NCBI GenBank assembly: GCA_043818215.1
Contig: JBDRGC010000089.1
Location: forward strand, 1 to 11,072
Source: JBDRGC01 sp043818215
GTDB taxonomy: Bacteria > Chloroflexota > Anaerolineae > Anaerolineales > UBA11858
Reading direction: 5' to 3'
DNA length: 11,072 bases
The notes under the pieces are model-generated. The model made no database searches and was not told the DNA's origin. It saw only the letters and a list, made by a program, of their open reading frames with translations. Below, in pieces: positions 1-4,782 of the stretch (the first letter of the stretch is position 1; each line of letters opens with the position of its first letter). The position numbers were made by a program, and so were the translations under genes.

Positions 1-209
1 TTTGCTGCTCGTGACCGATCGAGAAGATTGGGAATTCAGGCATCAGGTTCTAAGGCGCGGGGCGCCCATCCCTGGAATATGAGGTGCTTTTCAACCTGTT
101 TGTAGTCAGCCAGTATCGTTGGAACAAGATGGAGCAGATCAGGTATCCGCTTTACCGGACGATTTCGAACGAAGGCATTACATTACGCCTGGATTCCGTC
201 GCTATGTAA
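1..209 (+). pseudogene. Possible frameshifted C-terminal tail of an unidentified gene, cut by the window edge
   Basis: Two protein-like stretches follow each other in different frames. Frame 2 (from base 2) reads LLLVTDREDWEFRHQVLRRG and reaches a stop at 80-82. Frame 3 continues protein-like from about base 75 with LFNLFVVSQYRWNKMEQIRY and ends near LRLDSVAM at a TAA at 207-209. Dropping one A from the run at 76-77 would join the two into one chain. Third codon positions in both parts are G/C-biased like the confident genes nearby. I do not recognise the family, so no function is given. It could be a decayed gene end, a sequencing or assembly indel, or chance open sequence. Confidence 0.35.
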
Positions 210-420
210 CTCCAGCGGGCGCATCTACGACTTGGGGGAGGAGACAGAAACAACCACCGATTTCACAGATTGCACGGACACCGTGCCGGTACGGCGTAAA
301 AGGCATTAAAAATCAGTGAAATCGGTGACATCGTGCCCTTCAGGGTAAATCCGTGGTTAAATAGGTCTGGAAAGTAGCTCTCCCCCAACTTGTAAATGCG
401 CCCAACTCCAGCATATACTG
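206..420. repeat. Composite imperfect inverted-repeat element
   Basis: Outer arms at 217-240 and 380-403 are inverted copies matching at 21 of 24 positions; each reads CTCCCCCAA then ATGCGCCC on one strand. Nested inside, 256-271 and 311-326 are inverted copies matching at 15 of 16 (ACCGATTTCAC core), and AACCAC at 252-257 pairs with GTGGTT at 353-358. The whole can fold back on itself. It has no coding potential I trust. Similar palindromes with an 'ACCGATTTCAC'-like core are, to my knowledge, common intergenic repeats in Anaerolineae-type genomes, but I cannot confirm copy number here. Confidence 0.6.
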
Positions 421-466
421 AAAGGGGATAAACGAAATGCCCTACCAAACAAATGACACCCTACTA

Positions 467-748
467 AGGAATGAGAATTAAATAACTTGCGCGTTTGTAT
501 CCTAACGCGAGCGCCGGTTGAGTAGCGGAGGCACACGCTTTTCGTGCCGTAGCGTACACCTGCACTGCGTGTGGCGCAAGTGTCGAAACCCAGCGGATTA
601 CGGTCACTTAGCCCATTTTCAAGCCCCGCTTGGTTTCGACACCGTACCTGCGTTCGGTGCAGGTGTACGGCTCCCCGTACCTCCGAGCCTACTCAACCGG
701 CGCTACGCCCAAATTCGGAAATGTGTAAGTTATTTAATCCCCGTTCCT
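467..748. repeat. Large fold-back (MITE-like) palindromic element, about 280 bp
   Basis: Both ends carry inverted copies. AGGAA...ATTAAATAACTT at 467-488 matches the reverse complement of 727-748 at 19 of 22 positions. GCGCCGGTTGAGTAG at 511-525 is perfectly inverted at 689-703. GTGTCGAAACC at 580-590 is perfectly inverted at 632-642. The centre (about 595-630) is the loop. Each arm also holds small hairpins, including CACCTGCAC at 557-565 and GTGCAGGTG at 657-665. No transposase is encoded, so a non-autonomous element or a large structured repeat fits best. Target-site duplications are not obvious. Confidence 0.7.
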
Positions 749-771
749 ATGTTGGCCCCCAACGCCCATTC

Positions 772-1299
772 TCACGCCCGCCAAAAACCCCGTCGCACGG
801 GACGCACTTCCTCGGCGGTAATAAAGGCACTCTCGTCCACTGTGCGGACGAGCTTGTCTACACGCGGCACGTTTCTGCGCCGCACGCTGCAACTGAGCAT
901 GGTGACCATGCCGTCTTTGCCGCGGGCAGGTACTTCGGTGACGGCGTAACCTTCATCCCGCAGACTCTCGGCAATAGCTGCTCCACGCCGGGGGCTGATG
1001 ATGCTCAAATGGATATGACCAACCGCCAGCCGCGCCTCGATCCACATTCCCACAACGCTGCCGGTGGCAAACCCCGCCGCGTAACCAATATAATTCAGCG
1101 GATTATCCAGATTAGTGACCACAGAACTGATGGCTGCCACAAAAATTCCCGATTGGAGGAATCCCAAAATCCAGACGAGGGCTTTGCGCCCCCGCATGAC
1201 GTACAGTGCCCGCAGCGTCCCTACAGTCATTTCGATGACGCGCAGGCCGAAAATTATAGCCGCTCCTGTGAGAGCTTGAAGTGTAAATATATTTTCCAT
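772..1299 (-). CDS. UPF0316 family membrane protein (DUF5698 + DUF2179)
   Basis: A 175-residue protein with an N-terminal block of about three membrane segments (residues 8-28, 40-60, 68-88) and a soluble C-terminal domain (about 100-165). The N-terminal pattern GLRVIEMTVGTLRALYVMRG and the GFLQSGIFVAAISSVVTNLD-type stretch are characteristic of the UPF0316 family, in which a DUF5698 membrane part precedes a DUF2179 domain. Length fits the family (about 170-190). Biochemical function is unknown; DUF2179 also occurs at the C terminus of YitT-type membrane proteins. The ATG at 1297-1299 has no clear Shine-Dalgarno site because a heptamer repeat lies just upstream. It follows glgP on the same strand with an 88-nt gap and may share its transcript. 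Confidence 0.88.
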   Translation of the reverse strand: MENIFTLQALTGAAIIFGLRVIEMTVGTLRALYVMRGRKALVWILGFLQSGIFVAAISSVVTNLDNPLNYIGYAAGFATGSVVGMWIEARLAVGHIHLSIISPRRGAAIAESLRDEGYAVTEVPARGKDGMVTMLSCSVRRRNVPRVDKLVRTVDESAFITAEEVRPVRRGFWRA

Positions 1300-1311
1300 A
1301 GTGAGGTTGGG

Positions 1312-1402
1312 GATTAGAGATTAGAGATTGGAGATTGCTCAATCTCCAATCTCCAGTCTCCAGTCTCCGGTCTCCGGTCTCCGGTCTCTAATCTCCACTC
1401 TC
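1312..1402. repeat. Heptamer tandem array with inverted front part
   Basis: Nine phased seven-base units of the form C(A/G)(A/G)TCTC run from 1340 to 1402, with CAATCTC, CAGTCTC and CGGTCTC variants and two looser units at the end. They are preceded by three to four inverted units (GATTAGA, GATTGGA) at 1312-1339, so the array can fold as a hairpin around 1336-1340. It fills the gap between glgP and the UPF0316 gene and overlaps the last codons and the stop of glgP. The form resembles the short tandemly repeated heptamers known from filamentous cyanobacteria. Confidence 0.85.
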
Positions 1403-3541
1403 CACCGAGGGTAGATACATCTGTTCGGTGTATTCCTTGACCATGCGGCGCATGCTGAACTGCGGCCCCAGGGTGCGCATGGATTCTTTCATGCGGGCAA
1501 TCCACTCCACAGGCAGGTTATCCGCCGTCCGCTCCTGATAGTACAGCGGGATGATTTCGTTTTCCAAAGTATCGTACAGACTTTCGGCATCTATTTGATC
1601 CTGCATTTCGTGATCGTCGAGATCGACTTCGTCGCCGATGGCCCACCCGTTGCGTCCATTGTATCCTTCGCGCCACCAGCCATCTAAAACGGAGAAATTC
1701 AGGACTCCGTTGAGGGCTGCTTTCTGCCCCGAGGTGCCGGAGGCCTCGTTGGGGCGGCGCGGGGTGTTGAGCCATACGTCCACGCCCTGCACCAGGTAAC
1801 GCGCCAGATTCATATCGTAATCCTCGATGAACACCAGGCGACCGCCGTTCTCGGCTCGTTTCACTGCCCGGTACACATCCTGGATCAGCAGCTTGCCTGG
1901 TTCGTCAGCGGGGTGAGCCTTGCCCGCAAAAATAATCTGCACCGGCATATTGGGCCGGTTGATGATATCCAACAAACGATCGAAATCACGCAAGACCAGG
2001 TTAGCGCGCTTGTAAGTTGCAAAGCGGCGGGCAAATCCAATCGTCAGAGCATAGGGATTCAACAACGCGCCGGCAGCAACCACCTGCACCGGATGCACCT
2101 GCCCACGCCGCCATTGTTGACGCGCACGGTCCCGCACGTATAGCACCAGTTTGCGTTTGAGATGCCGCCGCACTGTCCACAATTCGGCGTCGGGGATACT
2201 CTCTATACCTTCCCAGATACCGGGATCGTCCACATGCTCCATCCAATCTCGGCCCATATAACGGTTGAACAAATGCCGCGAACGCCGGGCCAGCCAGGTT
2301 CCGGTGTGGATACCGTTGGTAATATAGCTAATGGGCACATCATCCGCCTTGCGCTCGGGCCACAAGAAATTCCACATCTCGCGGGCCACGTGCCCGTGCA
2401 ACTCCGAAACGCCGTTGCAACGTTGAGCGAAGCGGAAAGCCAAAACAGGCATGCTGAAGGTTTCACCCCAGGGCATTTGATGGCGGGCCAGATCAACGAA
2501 CTGCTCTCGATCCAGGCCCAGCTTCGGCCAGAGTTGTGAGAAGTATTTGTCGATCAGCCACAGGGGGAACTCGTCGCTGCCCGCGGGGACCGGAGTGTGG
2601 GTGGTGAAAACCGAGGTCTCGCGTACCTTTGCGGCGGCTTCGTCGAAGGAACGCCCCGCGGCGACCATCTCCCGGGCGCGCTCCAACCCCATAAAGGCGG
2701 AGTGTCCCTCGTTCATGTGCCAGACCTCGGGGTTGTAACCCAGCATCCGAAGGGCACGCACACCCCCCACCCCCAGGACGATCTCCTGGGAAATCCGCAA
2801 ATCCGGGTCACTGCTGTAGAGGCGGGATGTCAACTCACGGTCGGCAGGAGTATTCCCATCCACGTCGGTATCCAGCAAATAAAGGGGAATCCGCCCCACG
2901 TGAATCTCCCACAGACGGGCCTGCACTTCTCTCCCCGGTAAATTTACGGAAATGGTCAACAGCTTGCCGTCTTCGTCCACAATCGGCATGACCGGTAATT
3001 CATCGAATTGCAAGCGGACATTGCGAGCTTCTTGCCAGCCATCTTCGGTGATATGTTGCGAGAAGTAGCCGCGGGTGTAAAGAAAGCCCACTGCTACTAT
3101 TGGCAGCCCCAGGTCGCTGGCTTCTTTGATATGGTCGCCTGAAAGCACACCCAGGCCGCCGGCGTAGATGGGCAAGGTCTCATGCAGGCCGAATTCCGTC
3201 GAGAAATAGGCAATGGGATGATTTCGGCGGTCGGCGTGGTTGCGCATGAACCAGGTATCTTCCGAGCGCATATAGCGGTCGAAAGTCCGTAAGGTGCGGT
3301 CGTAAAAATCCAGGTAGAAGCGGTCGTGGGTGACGGCGTTCAGGTGGGCGCGCTCGACCTGACGCAAAAAGCGCACCGGGTTGTGATAGGTGCGCTCCCA
3401 CAGATCTTGATCGATGCGCAAGAATAAACGCTGTGCATCGGGGTTCCAGACCCACCAAAGGTTATATACCAGCTCCCCCAGGCGGTGAATCCGGCGCGGT
3501 AAACTGAAATGATTAGGGATTTCGGCTTTGAAGAATTCCAT
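1388..3541 (-). CDS. glgP: Alpha-glucan (glycogen) phosphorylase, short GT35 type
   Basis: A 717-residue enzyme of the TIGR02094-type alpha-glucan phosphorylases, which release glucose-1-phosphate from glycogen or maltodextrin using pyridoxal phosphate. The N-terminal DUF3417-like region starts LGELVYNLWWVWNPDAQRLF (21-40). Family motifs follow: STEFGLHETLPIYAGGLGVL (114-133), HMNEGHSAF (275-283), THTPVPAGSDEF (314-325), YITNGIHTGTW (406-416), GFARRFATYKR (502-512), and EASGTSGQKAALNG (599-612), in which Lys607 should bind PLP. GARK-type bacterial GlgP is longer (about 800-850), so this is the shorter branch. A GAGGA motif lies 12 nt before the ATG at 3541, a slightly long spacing. The last five codons (VESGD) and the TAG stop fall inside a heptamer repeat, so the original C terminus may have differed. 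UPF0316 lies downstream. Confidence 0.95.
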   Translation of the reverse strand: MEFFKAEIPNHFSLPRRIHRLGELVYNLWWVWNPDAQRLFLRIDQDLWERTYHNPVRFLRQVERAHLNAVTHDRFYLDFYDRTLRTFDRYMRSEDTWFMRNHADRRNHPIAYFSTEFGLHETLPIYAGGLGVLSGDHIKEASDLGLPIVAVGFLYTRGYFSQHITEDGWQEARNVRLQFDELPVMPIVDEDGKLLTISVNLPGREVQARLWEIHVGRIPLYLLDTDVDGNTPADRELTSRLYSSDPDLRISQEIVLGVGGVRALRMLGYNPEVWHMNEGHSAFMGLERAREMVAAGRSFDEAAAKVRETSVFTTHTPVPAGSDEFPLWLIDKYFSQLWPKLGLDREQFVDLARHQMPWGETFSMPVLAFRFAQRCNGVSELHGHVAREMWNFLWPERKADDVPISYITNGIHTGTWLARRSRHLFNRYMGRDWMEHVDDPGIWEGIESIPDAELWTVRRHLKRKLVLYVRDRARQQWRRGQVHPVQVVAAGALLNPYALTIGFARRFATYKRANLVLRDFDRLLDIINRPNMPVQIIFAGKAHPADEPGKLLIQDVYRAVKRAENGGRLVFIEDYDMNLARYLVQGVDVWLNTPRRPNEASGTSGQKAALNGVLNFSVLDGWWREGYNGRNGWAIGDEVDLDDHEMQDQIDAESLYDTLENEIIPLYYQERTADNLPVEWIARMKESMRTLGPQFSMRRMVKEYTEQMYLPSVESGD

Positions 3542-3623
3542 TTTAGATTTTGTTCCTCACTTGTAAGTAACAACCCATGTCGGGGCGACGGGGCGACTCA
3601 AGTCGCAGCAACGAAAGGCACAA

Positions 3624-3664
3624 AGTCCACCGGAGCTTGCACAGAGCTTGTCGAAGTGTGGACT
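3624..3664. repeat. Small inverted repeat with GAGCTTG direct repeats
   Basis: AGTCCAC at 3624-3630 is perfectly inverted as GTGGACT at 3658-3664. Between them GAGCTTG occurs twice (3633-3639 and 3644-3650), the second inside GAGCTTGTCGAAG. That last string resembles the extragenic palindromes (GCTTGTCGAAG cores) found in many bacterial genomes. It lies in the divergent glgP/lutA spacer, in the leader side of glgP. The rest of 3542-3862 holds two candidate promoters, a GGGCGAC direct repeat near 3583-3597 and the array before lutA. Confidence 0.5.
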
Positions 3665-3682
3665 ATCCACAGAGCGGCGTTA

Positions 3683-3691
3683 ATCTTACCA
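3683..3691 (-). promoter_or_regulatory. Candidate extended -10 promoter for glgP
   Basis: On the minus strand the sequence reads TGGTAAGAT, an extended -10 pattern (TGn before TAAGAT, four of six matches to TATAAT). No good -35 lies 16-18 nt upstream. It would give a leader of roughly 135 nt before the glgP start, containing the 3624-3664 hairpin. Confidence 0.25.
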
Positions 3692-3743
3692 CAACCGGGC
3701 AGGCGCGGAACCGATTCCAGGAATAGCTTGTGATTTGGGTGAC

Positions 3744-3772
3744 TTGCCCTTGCACTCCAGTGGCGATACAAT
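3744..3772 (+). promoter_or_regulatory. Candidate sigma70-type promoter for lutA
   Basis: TTGCCC at 3744-3749 and TACAAT at 3767-3772 are separated by 17 nt, matching the -35 and -10 consensus at four and five of six positions. Transcription would start near 3779, giving a leader of about 84 nt made almost entirely of the repeat at 3789-3860. Confidence 0.5.
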
Positions 3773-3788
3773 TGAGGGAAGAAAGTGA

Positions 3789-3860
3789 ACAGGGAGCAGG
3801 GACTAGGGACTGGGGGCTAGTTCCTGATTCCTAGTTCCTGATCCCTAGTCCCTAGCCCTC
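3789..3860. repeat. Heptamer array with opposed halves (CTAGTCC type)
   Basis: The first half reads AGGGACTAGGGACT-like units and the second half CCCTAGTCCCTAGCCCT-like units in the opposite orientation, so the two halves can pair into a long imperfect hairpin. The last unit ends two bases before the lutA ATG, leaving no Shine-Dalgarno sequence. Confidence 0.8.
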
Positions 3861-3862
3861 CC

Positions 3863-4597
3863 ATGCCCCCAACCATCCAACTTTTCGTCACTTGTCTGAT
3901 CGACACTTTGCAGCCCCAAATTGGCGAGGCGGTGGTACGCGTTCTCGAGCGTGCTGGCGTACTGGTTGAATTTCCTCGTGGACAGACTTGCTGCGGGCAG
4001 CCGGCTTTCAACGCCGGACTGAGGCATTTAGCCCGCCAATCTGCGGAGCACACCATCCGGGTGTTTGAAGATGCTCCTGGCCCGGTGGTGATTCCCTCCG
4101 GCTCGTGTACTGCCATGATCCGTCACGGCTACCCCGAACTTTTCGCCGACGACCCCGAATGGCTGCCGCGCGCCCAGGCATTGGCCGAGCGTACCTATGA
4201 GTTTACCGAATTCCTGGTAGATGAGTTGGGCGTTGTCGATTTTGGAGCGCACTTCCCCGGAACACTAACCTACCATCCCTCCTGCCATCTGCTGCGCGGC
4301 ATTGGCGTTGACCGTCAGCCGCGCTCCCTGCTGGCCCACGTGCGCGACGCTGAATTTATCGAACTTCCCCACGCCGAAGAGTGTTGCGGATTCGGCGGGG
4401 TTTTCTCGGTGGAACATCCCGAAATTTCCGCCGAGATGCTCGCACGCAAGATCGCCAATGTCGAAGCCAGCGGCGCTCCCACCGTGGTCGTCTGCGACAC
4501 TGGATGCCTGATGAATATTGGCGGCGGGCTGCACCGGCAGGGGAAACCGCAGAGGGTGGTGCATATTGCGGAGGTGTTGGCGAATGGTAGTTGGTAA
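3863..4597 (+). CDS. lutA: Lactate utilisation protein A, (Fe-S)-binding CCG-domain subunit
   Basis: A 244-residue protein with two cysteine-rich CCG domains. The first has Cys11 in FVTCLIDTL, CCGQPAFNAG with Cys43/44, and Cys82. The second has Cys141 in YHPSCHLLRG, CCGFGGVFS with Cys174/175, and Cys211/Cys215 in VVCDTGCLMN. Length and motif order match LutA (YvfV/YkgE family), a subunit of the LutABC iron-sulfur complex that oxidises L-lactate to pyruvate. The neighbour lutBC confirms the assignment. The ATG at 3863 is preceded by repeat DNA (CCCTCCC) and no Shine-Dalgarno site. The last codon (Trp) and TAA stop lie inside the first TTGGTAAA unit of the next repeat. The glycolate oxidase GlcF subunit shares the CCG domain, but the partner is LutB-like, not GlcD/E-like. 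Confidence 0.95.
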   Translation: MPPTIQLFVTCLIDTLQPQIGEAVVRVLERAGVLVEFPRGQTCCGQPAFNAGLRHLARQSAEHTIRVFEDAPGPVVIPSGSCTAMIRHGYPELFADDPEWLPRAQALAERTYEFTEFLVDELGVVDFGAHFPGTLTYHPSCHLLRGIGVDRQPRSLLAHVRDAEFIELPHAEECCGFGGVFSVEHPEISAEMLARKIANVEASGAPTVVVCDTGCLMNIGGGLHRQGKPQRVVHIAEVLANGSW

Positions 4598-4657
4598 ATT
4601 GGGAGTTGGTATATTGGTAAATTGGTATATTGGTGTATTGGTATATTGGTGATTGGG
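4591..4657. repeat. Octamer tandem array (TTGGTATA type)
   Basis: About nine units of TTGGTATA or TTGGTAAA follow one another, mostly at eight-base spacing: starts at 4591, 4599, 4606, 4614, 4622, 4630, 4638, 4646 and 4653. The first unit contains the lutA stop. It fills the first part of the lutA-lutBC spacer. In the reverse direction it is an open low-complexity frame, which I do not treat as a gene. Confidence 0.85.
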
Positions 4658-4684
4658 CAATGTGGGAACGTCGCATTTTCGAAT

Positions 4685-4782
4685 CCCTAGTCACCTAATC
4701 ACTGTCCCCTAGCCCCTAGTCACCTAATCCCTGTCACCTAGCCCCTAGTCCCTGACCACCTGATACCTGATTGCCTAATCAC
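4685..4782. repeat. Degenerate heptamer/octamer array (CCTAGTC / CCTAATC type)
   Basis: Tandem units such as CTAGTCAC, CTAATCAC, CTAGCCC and CTGATAC run without a break from 4685 to the base before the lutBC ATG at 4783. The same CTAGTCC-type unit occurs before lutA. No Shine-Dalgarno sequence lies between array and start codon. Confidence 0.8.

Noticed and set aside
119..448. Small open frames on both strands (119-319 plus, 263-448 minus)
   Set aside because: Both cross the nested inverted repeat at 206-420; the shared GRIY-LGE peptide arises from the inverted arms, not from coding homology.
571..1317. Long open frame on the plus strand
   Set aside because: It is antisense to the well-supported UPF0316 gene and runs through the fold-back element; its composition is not protein-like and no family is recognisable.
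4265..4694. Minus-strand open frames with IYQYTN-type peptides
   Set aside because: They are antisense to lutA and read the TTGGTATA octamer array; low complexity only.
4771..4782. TTG start giving lutBC four more residues
   Set aside because: It lies within the repeat before the gene and has no ribosome binding site; ATG 4783 begins the family-like sequence.
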